Positions 8,942 through 17,209 of a DNA stretch of 64,000 bases are shown here, piece after piece. The stretch's first letter is position 1. Each line of letters starts with the position of its first letter. The stretch covers positions 39,451-103,450 of the forward strand of contig CANDAG010000012.1 in the NCBI GenBank assembly GCA_947382625.1. Direction: 5' to 3'. This DNA comes from an uncultured Lachnospiraceae bacterium. GTDB taxonomy: Bacteria; Bacillota; Clostridia; Lachnospirales; Lachnospiraceae. The position numbers and the translations under genes were made by a program. The notes beneath the pieces were generated by a model that was given only the letters and a program-made list of their open reading frames with translations, ran no database searches and was not told the DNA's origin.

Positions 8942-10681
8942 TTACTCTTTCTCCCCGGGCTTTTTGATCTCCACGAAGCTGAAGGTATATCCTCCGTCTG
9001 TTGAACGGTAAAGGGCAAGCCCTGCATTATCTCCGCCGTCATAGTCTCCGTCCGCCCCCTGTCCGCAGAGCACATAGATCACACTGCCCTCCTCATAGAA
9101 GTCCTCCTCCACATAGGGCATCTGAGGGTAATCATAGGGATTGTAGGTATACCCATCCTCCAGGCTCACCGTGTAGCTCTCCATCACCACGGACTGATAG
9201 CTTTCGCCCCCGTCCTTCGTCACATACAGCTCTGCCTCGTCTCCGCCGTTATGCATCAGAGTGGCAAAGCCCACCTTTTCATCCAGAAAGGTAAAGTCAA
9301 TTCCCTGTCCCATCTGCTGGTCGAAGGAATCAGGATTGAACATCTGCCAGCTTTCACCTCCGTCCGTGCTCTTCAAAAGGCCATAGAACCGGCTTCCCAA
9401 AGCGGCGTCCTCCACCACCATCCGGTAGCGCACCTGTCCGTCTCCCACCTGGCATTCCTTCTCGAAGCTGCCGTCGTAGGTATCCATAAAGCTCCATTCC
9501 TGCGTATCACCGGCTCCATCCTCCAGGCTACTGTCCTCCAGACGGCCCTCCTCCGGCTCGCTGCCTTCCTCTCCTTCTGCCGCCTCCTGCTCCTCCAAAA
9601 GCTCTCTGTAGGCCTCCAGATTCTCTCTGTGATCCTGAATGGCTTCGGAAAGCTTTTGCTTCATCCGGTTATAGCGTTCCTCCCATGTGCTTTCATCCGC
9701 AAGGTACTCCTGAGCCTCCATAGAAAACAGGAAATAATCCTCCCCTCTCCCCACATAGATAAAGCGGGGCAGACGATCAGCAATCTCCCCTTTTCCTCCG
9801 GAATACATCACGGCAGTCTTTAAAAACTGCAACCAGTCTGTAAGATCTGCTGCGCAGGCACCGATATCATCTTCCGTATCATAGCAGGCAATATAAAAGC
9901 TCTCCCCCTGAGGCAGCCCCCGGGGTAATTCCTCCCCGATATCCCTTGCCTCCTCAAAAGGAACCTCCCCTCCGGTTCCCAGTCTTACCCACCGGTTCCG
10001 ATTCTGCCAGAAATGCCCGGAGGCGCTGACCAGGATCTGATAATCGCCGTTATTCCTTTTCTCATAGGAATCCGACATATGAAAATAAATATATTTCCCC
10101 TGCGCCACCTGATCCGGCATGCGAAAGACATGCCAGCCTCCCGGCTGTTGCTCCACATATTCTGCCTCCGGCCCGTACTCCTCCTTTACAACGTCTATCA
10201 GCTGCTCTCTGCTCCATCCCGGAAACGGTCTCCTGAAGATTCCTGCCTCTGTTTCATAGTATCCTGTCTGGCTTTCCGAAAGAAATCCCGACCAGGTCCC
10301 CTTCAAATATCCATCGGGCAATCTCTCCTCCTCTACCATTTCCTCAGTGAAGGCATAAAAAATCCCCCGGCAGAAGGAAATCCCCAGGATTGCAATTGTA
10401 AGCAGCACCGTCAGGATCCTCCGCACCAGATGATAAATCCCGGGATCCTCCTTCCATTCATCCAGCTTTACTTTAACCAGTGCGCCAACGGTATACAGGA
10501 TTCCAAGGGGCATGACCAGCCAAAGATAGATCCCCTTGATCTCCTGTGCAAAGCTGCGGAGCTCATAGCCGACCTGCCCTGCCCCGTACTCGATCCCTGT
10601 CATCACCAGTCCCGGCAGAACAAAGGCTACCAGTAGATATAAATATTTTTGTATTTTCATGTTCATTTTTGAACTGTTCAT
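8942..10681 (-). CDS. Membrane protein with extracellular Asp-box (BNR-like) repeats
   Basis: A 579-residue protein of unknown function. Three hydrophobic segments (about 12-32, 50-68, 88-108) are followed by a large region likely outside the cell. That region has a middle domain (about 125-330), an acidic Glu-rich linker (about 350-395), and a C-terminal part with three Asp-box motifs (STDGGESW, TKDGGESY, STDGGYTF), the turn signature of sialidase-type beta-propellers. Three boxes are too few for a full propeller and no catalytic Arg triad is evident, so a binding role is more likely than sialidase activity. Start ATG follows GAGGAG. Confidence 0.7.
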   Translation of the reverse strand: MNSSKMNMKIQKYLYLLVAFVLPGLVMTGIEYGAGQVGYELRSFAQEIKGIYLWLVMPLGILYTVGALVKVKLDEWKEDPGIYHLVRRILTVLLTIAILGISFCRGIFYAFTEEMVEEERLPDGYLKGTWSGFLSESQTGYYETEAGIFRRPFPGWSREQLIDVVKEEYGPEAEYVEQQPGGWHVFRMPDQVAQGKYIYFHMSDSYEKRNNGDYQILVSASGHFWQNRNRWVRLGTGGEVPFEEARDIGEELPRGLPQGESFYIACYDTEDDIGACAADLTDWLQFLKTAVMYSGGKGEIADRLPRFIYVGRGEDYFLFSMEAQEYLADESTWEERYNRMKQKLSEAIQDHRENLEAYRELLEEQEAAEGEEGSEPEEGRLEDSSLEDGAGDTQEWSFMDTYDGSFEKECQVGDGQVRYRMVVEDAALGSRFYGLLKSTDGGESWQMFNPDSFDQQMGQGIDFTFLDEKVGFATLMHNGGDEAELYVTKDGGESYQSVVMESYTVSLEDGYTYNPYDYPQMPYVEEDFYEEGSVIYVLCGQGADGDYDGGDNAGLALYRSTDGGYTFSFVEIKKPGEKE

Positions 10682-10727
10682 TTTTTGGACTCCTCATTTC
10701 TTAGCTGCTCTGTTCCAAACTAAATCC

Positions 10728-10755
10728 ATTATACCCTTTTCCCGGAAAGTATCAA
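10728..10755 (-). promoter_or_regulatory. Promoter of the Asp-box membrane protein
   Basis: On the minus strand TTGATA (10755-10750), a 16-bp spacer, and a consensus TATAAT (10733-10728), about 47 bp upstream of the start codon. Confidence 0.65.
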
Positions 10756-10805
10756 ATTTTTCTTTTTCCTTCCCGAAGTTCCTGTAGAGAAATCAGATTT
10801 ACTAT

Positions 10806-10813
10806 GGTATAAT
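10806..10813 (+). promoter_or_regulatory. Extended -10 promoter of the ParB-like/BMP gene
   Basis: TGG immediately before TATAAT (10808-10813) gives an extended -10 element; no good -35 is seen. The start codon is about 90 bp downstream behind a strong GGAGGGAGG ribosome binding site. Confidence 0.6.
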
Positions 10814-10903
10814 CGAGATGCTAAAAGATTTGAAACAAGAATATTTCCTTAACTTTTTTGATAGAAATAACTTACAACCCAAACATCTGGAGGGAGGTTT
10901 TTT

Positions 10904-12808
10904 ATGGGAAGAGAAGATTACGCAAAAGCATACCGGCTTGGCAAAAAAGATTATCAGGCCAGAATGCTACGGGGCGAAAAGCCCACTTTGGAGGTTTTAG
11001 ATGACATCATGCCGGACAAGGGATCCTATTTCGAGCAGTCCCTGGGTCTGGTACAGATTCCCATCGATCAGATCGTAGGAACCAAAACCGTGGGCAGGAG
11101 CAGCTCCTTTGCAGGAAACTTTATGCCGATCCTGCGGGACGGCACGGAGTTTGCCGCCAAATGGTCGAATTTAAGCACGACCCATGTGGAGGAGGGTATC
11201 CGGGATCCCATCAAAGCATATGAATATATGAATAAATTTTATGTGGAGGAAGGAAACAAGCGGGTAAGCGTCATGAAATATTTCGGCGTGGTCTCCATCC
11301 CCGGAAATGTCACCCGTATCGTGCCCAAGCGCACAGACGAAAAAGAAAACAAGATCTATTTCGAGTTCATGGATTTTTATCAGGCAGCGCCCATCAACTA
11401 TATCTGGTTCACGCAGGAGGGCAGCTTTGCCAGGCTTCAGGAGGCTGTAGGCAAAAAGCCGGGAGAGCTCTGGAACGAGGACGAGCTTTTGAAGTTCAGT
11501 TATATCTACACCCGCTTTACCGCTGAATACAAGGCCAAGGGCGGAAGTAAGCTGTCCATTACCCCTGCAGACGCCTTCCTTGCCTTCATCACCCTGTACG
11601 ACTACGATGAACTGGAAGACAAGACCACCAATGAGCTCAAGGAATTGATCACAAAGACCTGGGAGGAATTTGAGATCCTCCAGGAGGATCAGGAAATCGA
11701 CCTGAGGATGAAGCCCAATCAGGAGAAAAAGCCTCTGATCAACATCCTGCATCCCTTAACCGCTCCCAAGCTGAAGATCGCATTTATTTACGAAAAAACA
11801 CCCGGTACCTCTGCATGGACCTATGCCCATGAGCTTGGCCGGCTTTATTTGGAGCAGACCTTCCCGGAGGAGCTTAATACGATCTTCTATGAAAACGGCA
11901 CCCAGGAGAATATTTCTTCTCTGTTGGATCAGGCCATTGCCGAGGGTTGCAATCTGATCTTTACCACTACCCCGTCTTTCGTACAGGCAAGTGTAAAGGC
12001 AGCCATTGCCAACCCCAATGTTCATATACTGAACTGCTCCTTAAATACCTCCCACAGATACATCCGCACCTACTACTCCCGGATGCATGAGGCCAAATTC
12101 CTGATGGGGGCTATCGCAGGAGCCATGGCTCAGAACGACCGCTTAAGCTATGTGGCAGACTATCCTATTTACGGCTCTATTGCCAATATCAATGCCTTTG
12201 CCCTGGGCGCAAAGATGATCAACCCCAGAGCAACCGTTTATCTGGAATGGTCCTCCTTGAAGGAAGCCGACCTGGAGGAAAGAGTACGGAAGGCAAACGC
12301 TTCCTGTATTTCCGGAAGAGATATGGTGATCCCCGAGGAGGCTTCCCGTTTCTTCGGAATTTATCATCTGGAGGGAGAGCATCCCCGAAGCCTTGCCATG
12401 CCCCTGTATCACTGGGGAAAATTTTATGAGCAGCTGATCCGGACGATCATGGACGGTACATGGAAATACGATGATGATCCTTCCTCCACCAAGGCCATCA
12501 ACTACTGGTGGGGAATGGCCGAAGGCGTGATCGATGTGGTATGCTCCCACCGGCTGCCGATCGGCACCAAACGTCTGGTAGAGCTTTTAAAGGCTACCAT
12601 CAGCTCCGAGGTCTTTAATCCTTTTTCCGGTATTTTGTATTCCCAGTCGGGTATCGTACAGGATGATCCGGACAAGAGCCTGTCTCCCGAGGAGATCATG
12701 ACCATGGACTGGCTGGCTGAAAATGTTGTGGGCTCCATTCCCAAAAAGGAAGAACTGACGGAGCACGCAGAGGCTGTGATCAAGCAGCAGGGAGTAAACA
12801 ACGGATAA
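10904..12808 (+). CDS. Cytosolic ParB-like/BMP-domain fusion protein
   Basis: A 634-residue protein. Residues about 45-130 resemble the ParB/sulfiredoxin fold: VQIPIDQIVG followed by YVEEGNKRVSVMKYFG, equivalent to the DGxHRxxAxxxLG element of ParB N-terminal domains. The second half (from about residue 285: PKLKIAFIYEKTPGTSAWTY, IFTTTPSFVQASVKAA, AKFLMGAIAGAMA) is a BMP/PnrA-type nucleoside-binding fold, normally an extracytoplasmic lipoprotein. There is no signal peptide or lipobox, so it should stay in the cytosol. The B. subtilis regulator Med also uses a BMP fold. A sensor or regulator of nucleosides is one possibility; function is unknown. It is followed at 20 bp by a phosphoesterase. 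Confidence 0.7.
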   Translation: MGREDYAKAYRLGKKDYQARMLRGEKPTLEVLDDIMPDKGSYFEQSLGLVQIPIDQIVGTKTVGRSSSFAGNFMPILRDGTEFAAKWSNLSTTHVEEGIRDPIKAYEYMNKFYVEEGNKRVSVMKYFGVVSIPGNVTRIVPKRTDEKENKIYFEFMDFYQAAPINYIWFTQEGSFARLQEAVGKKPGELWNEDELLKFSYIYTRFTAEYKAKGGSKLSITPADAFLAFITLYDYDELEDKTTNELKELITKTWEEFEILQEDQEIDLRMKPNQEKKPLINILHPLTAPKLKIAFIYEKTPGTSAWTYAHELGRLYLEQTFPEELNTIFYENGTQENISSLLDQAIAEGCNLIFTTTPSFVQASVKAAIANPNVHILNCSLNTSHRYIRTYYSRMHEAKFLMGAIAGAMAQNDRLSYVADYPIYGSIANINAFALGAKMINPRATVYLEWSSLKEADLEERVRKANASCISGRDMVIPEEASRFFGIYHLEGEHPRSLAMPLYHWGKFYEQLIRTIMDGTWKYDDDPSSTKAINYWWGMAEGVIDVVCSHRLPIGTKRLVELLKATISSEVFNPFSGILYSQSGIVQDDPDKSLSPEEIMTMDWLAENVVGSIPKKEELTEHAEAVIKQQGVNNG

Positions 12809-12828
12809 AAAGGAAGGTTAACACAGCC

Positions 12829-13452
12829 ATGAAGATACTGGTGATCGGAGACGAAGAGTCAAAATATTTATGGGATTTCTTCGATAAAAGCAAGGTAGAA
12901 GGGATCGACCTTATCATATCCTGCGGGGACTTGGATCCCCGTTACCTGTCTTTTCTGGTAACCCTCTGTGCCGTTCCCGTGCTTTACGTCCATGGCAATC
13001 ATGACGGCAAGTACGAGAAAATTCCGCCAGAGGGCTGTACCTGTATCGAAGACCAGATTTTTGTCTATGAAGGGATACGGATTTTGGGCTTAGGAGGTTC
13101 CATGCGCTACAGACCGGGTCCCCATCAATATACGGAGAAGGAAATGCAAAAACGGGTAAAAAAGCTGTGGTTCCAGCTCTTTAAGCACAGAGGCTTCGAT
13201 ATCTTAGTGACCCACTCTCCGGCCTACCAGTTAAATGACGGAAGGGATCTTCCTCATCAGGGCTTTCAGGTTTTCCGGACATTGATTGAAAAATATCACC
13301 CCAAATTTTTTCTTCACGGACATGTACACATGTCCTATGGAAGAATGCATAAGCGCTATGACAAATACCAGGACACCCACGTGATCAATGCTTATGAAAG
13401 ATGTGTTTTTGATTTCGAGGATGAGGATCCCAAGGCACATATTTACAAATAA
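12829..13452 (+). CDS. Metallophosphoesterase (calcineurin-like)
   Basis: A 207-residue cytosolic protein with the calcineurin-like motifs CGDLD, GNHD, THSP and LHGHVH. The first motif, normally D-x-H, reads GDEES, so the histidine ligand of the first metal is missing; Asp8 remains. This could lower activity or change metal use. It is 20 bp downstream of the ParB-like/BMP gene and shares its transcript, which ends at a strong terminator. The substrate is unknown; the pairing suggests a nucleotide or phosphosugar, as inference only. Confidence 0.82.
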   Translation: MKILVIGDEESKYLWDFFDKSKVEGIDLIISCGDLDPRYLSFLVTLCAVPVLYVHGNHDGKYEKIPPEGCTCIEDQIFVYEGIRILGLGGSMRYRPGPHQYTEKEMQKRVKKLWFQLFKHRGFDILVTHSPAYQLNDGRDLPHQGFQVFRTLIEKYHPKFFLHGHVHMSYGRMHKRYDKYQDTHVINAYERCVFDFEDEDPKAHIYK

Positions 13453-13476
13453 GCAGTCCATTAACCGCTTTTATGG

Positions 13477-13512
13477 ATCAGGGGAGCCCCTAAGGGCTCC
13501 CCTGATTTTTTA
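13477..13512 (+). terminator. Rho-independent terminator after the phosphoesterase
   Basis: ATCAGGGGAGCCC (13477-13489) pairs with GGGCTCCCCTGAT (13494-13506), loop CTAA, followed by TTTTTT. Confidence 0.92.
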
Positions 13513-13527
13513 GCATAAGGATAACTC

Positions 13528-14319
13528 TCAAAGCCTGTTATCCGTTATTTCCATACCTTCCTCAAGCTCCTCCAGAATATGAAGGATATCCCTGATGGAT
13601 CGTCCCTGCCTGAGCATTTCCTGCATTTTGCGCTCTATCTTAAGATAGCTGATCTTTTCCGGCACCAGTCCCTCCACTGCCCCGGGGAAAAACTCTCTGA
13701 TATTATCCACCATGATCTTCACAATATGCTGATTGAGGATTTCACCATAATGCTCTTCACACACCGCCGCCACCCGGTCGATCATTTCCTGAAAGCGATC
13801 TGTGGGCTGTACGGGATTTGTAACAGGATCTGTATCTTCCGCGGACACGCTGCTTTCCCATAGCAGCTTATCATAAGATAATATCCTGTAAGCGCTTTCC
13901 TTAAGCTCCGGATTATCCTTAAGCCGCAGCACCGGCATCAGCATGCCCGCAGTCTTTGCCAAATCTTTTCTTTTTTGATTCACATAGTCTGTCTTAAGCC
14001 CTTCTATCACACAGGGGATCAGCCCCTTGCCAAATTCCAGAAGCAGCGGCTCTGCAAACAGATTGCTTCTGATCTCCTGCTCCATAAGCATGTTATTGTT
14101 TTCCACCACTTTTCCATCCGTGATCCCAAGCAAAGTGTTCGCACTGATATCCAGGGTCCGACAGATTCCCTTTACAAGAGAGATATCCGGCAGCCCGTTT
14201 CCTCGCTCCCATTTACTCACTGCCTGGGGCGTTACGCCCAGCCGTGAAGCAAACTCCTCCTGAGTCATTTTCCGGTCCTGCCTGCAGCGGCAGATTGTTT
14301 CTCCAATGCTTTCCTTCAT
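13528..14319 (-). CDS. XRE-family HTH regulator with C-terminal effector region
   Basis: A 263-residue protein. The first 65 residues are a clear Cro/CI helix-turn-helix (TQEEFASRLGVTPQAVSKWE, then GLPDISLVKGICRTLDISAN). The rest, about 190 residues, is helical with no recognised domain and no membrane segment. Such regulators are common in Lachnospiraceae and often autoregulate. It is 120 bp downstream of the L-rhamnose mutarotase gene on the same strand, but no functional link is shown. Confidence 0.8.
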   Translation of the reverse strand: MKESIGETICRCRQDRKMTQEEFASRLGVTPQAVSKWERGNGLPDISLVKGICRTLDISANTLLGITDGKVVENNNMLMEQEIRSNLFAEPLLLEFGKGLIPCVIEGLKTDYVNQKRKDLAKTAGMLMPVLRLKDNPELKESAYRILSYDKLLWESSVSAEDTDPVTNPVQPTDRFQEMIDRVAAVCEEHYGEILNQHIVKIMVDNIREFFPGAVEGLVPEKISYLKIERKMQEMLRQGRSIRDILHILEELEEGMEITDNRL

Positions 14320-14439
14320 ACTGATACCTGACCTTTCTGTAAATGTTTAAACCGTCTATGAAAAACCGTCTGTATCCTTATTGTATCAGTAAAAAAGGCA
14401 TTTGTATAACAACGGGCGGTTTGGCGGACTGTCAACTTC

Positions 14440-14751
14440 TTATTCCAAATGAAAAACCATCTGAAGATCCACGGACACCGGGGAATTATCCGGATTGGTC
14501 TCCATAATATCCGCCATAAAATCCCACCATTTCCGGTTGATCTTTGTGTCTGCCCCTGCCTGCCATAAAGCTGCATCCTCTATCTCAATATAACCGAACA
14601 GGGTCAGAGTTTCCCGATCCAGAAAGATGGAATAATTTTTTCCACCGTGTTCATGGATCATATCCTTCATTTCCGGCCAAAGCTGATTGTGCCTCTTTTC
14701 ATATTCCTCTTCCATTCCCGGATACAGCTTCATTTTAAATCCTTTGATCAT
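14440..14751 (-). CDS. rhaM: L-rhamnose mutarotase
   Basis: A 103-residue protein of the RhaM/DUF718 family: KGFKMKLYPGMEEEYEKRHN, LWPEMKDMIHEHGGKNYSIF, and the C-terminal KWWDFMADIMETNP with conserved Trp and Met. RhaM interconverts the alpha and beta anomers of L-rhamnose in the cytosol, feeding rhamnose isomerase. The ATG at 14751 follows GGAGG with a four-base spacer; a longer in-frame reading lacks any such site. No other rhamnose gene is adjacent, but fucI 7 kb away also handles a deoxysugar. Confidence 0.9.
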   Translation of the reverse strand: MIKGFKMKLYPGMEEEYEKRHNQLWPEMKDMIHEHGGKNYSIFLDRETLTLFGYIEIEDAALWQAGADTKINRKWWDFMADIMETNPDNSPVSVDLQMVFHLE

Positions 14752-15099
14752 TTTTCCTCCATTCTCCCGGACCGGACCAGACCCTGCCCCGGACTCCTTG
14801 ATCTTTTTTCTAAAACCTATTTTACCTGTTACAAATCCTTCCTTCAATAAGATTTTGTTAAAAATCCGTAAAGTGATTGCCCTGGAAAGGAAAAAATGGT
14901 AAAATATAACAGTCAATAGTTACGATAAATTACCATGAAAGCTATAATCTGGCTTATGACCTGAATGAATAACAAAATACCATGCGAGCCATCCTAATAT
15001 GGAATGAATAACTCACCTTACAAGACTTGCTTGAAAAGGTATTATTGCCGCAAGGCTTTAATATACCACACTTAATAAATATGAAGGGAGAAATTCATC
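14752..15099. other. Intergenic region between rhaM and the secreted-protein gene
   Basis: 348 bp of AT-rich sequence between divergent genes. It holds an 11-bp direct repeat GAATGAATAAC (14963-14973 and 15002-15012) and a candidate promoter at 15018-15045. Nothing else was recognised. Confidence 0.5.
15018..15045 (+). promoter_or_regulatory. Candidate promoter of the secreted-protein gene
   Basis: TTACAA (15018-15023), a 16-bp spacer and TATTAT (15040-15045), 55 bp upstream of the start codon. The match is moderate. Confidence 0.4.
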
Positions 15100-15684
15100 A
15101 TGAAGAAATTAGTTTTACTGGCCTTAGCAGCTACTCTGGTTTTTTCAGTGCCTGTTTTGGCTAAAGAAGTTGGCGCTCCTGTAGCAGTATATCTTGAGGA
15201 TTCCTCAAATGTAGGCGATCCTTCCATTACGATAGCTGCTATCGAGGAAGACAAATTAGTAGGCGAGTATATGAACAATGCTGTGACAGGTATCTGGGCA
15301 ATGGATAAGGTTGTTCCGGTTGCACAGGGTGACGGCGCTGTGATCGACGGCGTTGAGTCCAACCTTACCTTCTCTGTATTGAAGCCTGAGCTGAGACGTG
15401 TTTATACCGCCAAGGATGCAGCTGCCTCAATGGGCGGCACCGTGTTAAATGTTGTAAAGATCGGCATCCCCGCTGAGCTTAAGTATACAACAGCCATCGT
15501 TAACTTCTATACTCCTGGTATTGTAGACGGACAGAACGTTAAGGTATTCCAGTATTCCTATTCTGATGGCGATGATGATATCTGGACCGAGCTTAATGTA
15601 ACAGAAGTGAGGGAAGACCATGTACTGGTTGATATCCCCAATGACGGCGGCGTGATCGCTTTTATTGAAGTTCCTGCGGAATAA
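15100..15684 (+). CDS. Small secreted protein of unknown function
   Basis: A 194-residue protein with a textbook signal peptide (KK, then LVLLALAATLVFSVPVLA, likely cleaved before KEV). The mature part has no cysteine, no membrane anchor and no lipobox, and is rich in Val, Asp and Gly in a pattern that suggests beta strands. No family is recognised. It has its own candidate promoter, a GGGAG ribosome binding site and its own terminator, so it is a single-gene unit. It is probably released from the cell or kept in the wall by interactions not visible here. Confidence 0.75.
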   Translation: MKKLVLLALAATLVFSVPVLAKEVGAPVAVYLEDSSNVGDPSITIAAIEEDKLVGEYMNNAVTGIWAMDKVVPVAQGDGAVIDGVESNLTFSVLKPELRRVYTAKDAAASMGGTVLNVVKIGIPAELKYTTAIVNFYTPGIVDGQNVKVFQYSYSDGDDDIWTELNVTEVREDHVLVDIPNDGGVIAFIEVPAE

Positions 15685-15716
15685 ACAACGGACAACGTGC
15701 TTCGCGAATTGATCTT
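15683..15716. repeat. Dispersed hairpin repeat, copy B
   Basis: Begins AAACAACGGACAACGTGC, then TTCGCGAA, and ends TTGATC. It belongs to the same family as copies C, D, E and I. It starts at the stop codon of the secreted-protein gene. Confidence 0.65.
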
Positions 15717-15751
15717 ATATTAAACAAAATATTTTCTGTCAAGTGTGGTTT

Positions 15752-15784
15752 AAGCGTACTGCCGTTTTGGGCAGTACGCTTTTG
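15752..15784 (+). terminator. Rho-independent terminator after the secreted-protein gene
   Basis: AAGCGTACTGCC (15752-15763) pairs with GGCAGTACGCTT (15770-15781), followed by TTT on the plus strand. Confidence 0.85.
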
Positions 15785-15787
15785 TAT

Positions 15788-15826
15788 CATAAGGATGTCT
15801 GGCGAAGCCTGGCATCCGTTGATTAT
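15788..15826. repeat. Dispersed hairpin repeat, copy C
   Basis: ATAAGGATGTCTGGCGAAGC continuing to GGCATCCGTTGATT. Outer stem GGATG/CATCC, inner stem GGC-GAA-GCC. It is the reverse complement of copy D over about 37 bases. The stop codon of the zinc-ribbon gene (15823-15825) lies in its edge. Confidence 0.85.
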
Positions 15827-16092
15827 TTATCCCCGCCAGCTGCTTTCCATCTGGAAAGAGTGGGGAAATATGCCATCAGCCCTGCCCTGGCTTCCTCTAA
15901 GGTCTTAGCACGTCCCTGCTCCACCTCGATCGGCGCACAGAAATTCACCATATCCTCCATGGTACACTCTTCCATTTCTCCGTTCTTGTAACAATAGCAG
16001 CAGTAGGTACTGTTCCTGCTCCCGTCCTTCTCTGTTCCGTACTGCTCCTCCTGCATAGGCATTCCGCAGCTCTGACAAATCTTTAAATCCAT
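15823..16092 (-). CDS. Putative zinc-ribbon protein
   Basis: An 89-residue protein with paired cysteine knuckles near the N terminus: CQSCGMPM and, about 20 residues on, YCCYCYKNGEM. It then has EECTMEDMVNFCAPI and a short helical tail. This matches the small putative zinc-ribbon family found widely in bacteria, whose function is unknown. Start ATG follows AAAGGAGC. Upstream is a perfect 12-bp inverted repeat (16193-16222) that may be an operator, and beyond it a WYL regulator. Confidence 0.8.
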   Translation of the reverse strand: MDLKICQSCGMPMQEEQYGTEKDGSRNSTYCCYCYKNGEMEECTMEDMVNFCAPIEVEQGRAKTLEEARAGLMAYFPTLSRWKAAGGDK

Positions 16093-16192
16093 TTTTCTGC
16101 TCCTTTCTCACCCGGCAAAGGTCAACGGCAGCTGACTCTTCCATTTCGGTGATCATCGATTGATCATGTAGTTACAATGCAATGATAGCAGT

Positions 16193-16222
16193 TATAATAT
16201 GACATCTGTTTGTCATATTATA
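16193..16222. promoter_or_regulatory. Perfect inverted repeat, candidate operator
   Basis: TATAATATGACA (16193-16204) and its exact complement TGTCATATTATA (16211-16222) are separated by six bases. It is 10 bp past the WYL gene stop and 100 bp upstream of the zinc-ribbon start. No T run follows on the minus strand, which argues against a terminator. Confidence 0.5.
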
Positions 16223-16231
16223 AATTGGATT

Positions 16232-17209
16232 TTAAAAAATTTCATACATTTTTTCCATGGCACAGATCCGGCGCTTTATTTCCTCTCTGACATTTTCCGG
16301 AGCAAGTACCTTTGCAGAAGGCCCGAAAGAAAGGATCATCCCGTACACCCAATCATCCAGCCTGCATCTCATATGGACCTGAAAATGGCCATCCGAAAGT
16401 ACAGTGATCTCCTCCTCCTCAAACCGGTCATAGACACGATAGGCTTCCTTTTGGTGGATCCACATTACAATATCGCTGATGCTTCCTGCAGCTTCCTGCT
16501 GTGAATATGAAGCACCTCTTTCCGGTTCTCCCTCTAAAGTCATAGCTTCCATCTGTCCTACAGAACTGCTACATAAATTCACTGCCGGAAGGTCTTCCTC
16601 CTTTCGTGGAATAAAGCCTTCCTCCAGCATCTGCACCCGCTTCATCCGAAGTACCTTGAACAGACGCATTTCCTGCCTTGTCCTGCAAAAAGCCCGCAGA
16701 TACCAGGTATATTCCTTAAAAAGGAGTTGCAAGGGCTCTGCCTCCCTGTGACTCATGCCTCCATACTGTCCATAATAGTCAAAGATAAGCACCTTATGGG
16801 AAAGGATCGACTCCCTTAACTGCTCATACAGCTCCGCCCTTCTTCCGCTCCAATCCGAAAAATCGATGGATACCCAGTTTAAAGGCTTTGTCCTGAAAAA
16901 ATCGCCCAGCTTCAGAAGGATTTCCTCTTCCTTAAAAGCCCCTGTTTCCTTAAGACTCTCAAGAGCCGACAGGATCCGGGTCTGCTCTTCCTTTGTGACC
17001 AGCATTTTGTCCAGCACAAACTGCTCTGTGAGGCTGATCCCTCCGTTCTTCCCTTTCCTTGTATAAACAGGGATCCCTGCCATGCTTAAGGTCTCCACAT
17101 CCCGATACACGGTGCGGACAGACACCTCAAACCGCTCCGCCAGCTCTGTGGCCGTGACAGTACCCCTGTTCATCAAAATATAGATCATGCCAAGCAAACG
17201 GTTCAGCAT
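16232..17209 (-). CDS. WYL-domain transcriptional regulator (YafY/DeoR-type HTH)
   Basis: A 325-residue protein. The N-terminal winged helix is clear (LLGMIYILMNRGTVTATELA, then VSVRTVYRDVETLSMAGIPV). The middle WYL domain includes EYTWYLRAFCRTRQEMRLFK, and a C-terminal extension ends near REEIKRRICAMEKM. WYL regulators bind small ligands or nucleic acid and control many pathways. The start ATG overlaps the stop of the upstream DUF4091 gene (ATGCTGA), so the two are translationally coupled. Regulation of that enzyme is possible. Confidence 0.9.
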   Translation of the reverse strand: MLNRLLGMIYILMNRGTVTATELAERFEVSVRTVYRDVETLSMAGIPVYTRKGKNGGISLTEQFVLDKMLVTKEEQTRILSALESLKETGAFKEEEILLKLGDFFRTKPLNWVSIDFSDWSGRRAELYEQLRESILSHKVLIFDYYGQYGGMSHREAEPLQLLFKEYTWYLRAFCRTRQEMRLFKVLRMKRVQMLEEGFIPRKEEDLPAVNLCSSSVGQMEAMTLEGEPERGASYSQQEAAGSISDIVMWIHQKEAYRVYDRFEEEEITVLSDGHFQVHMRCRLDDWVYGMILSFGPSAKVLAPENVREEIKRRICAMEKMYEIF

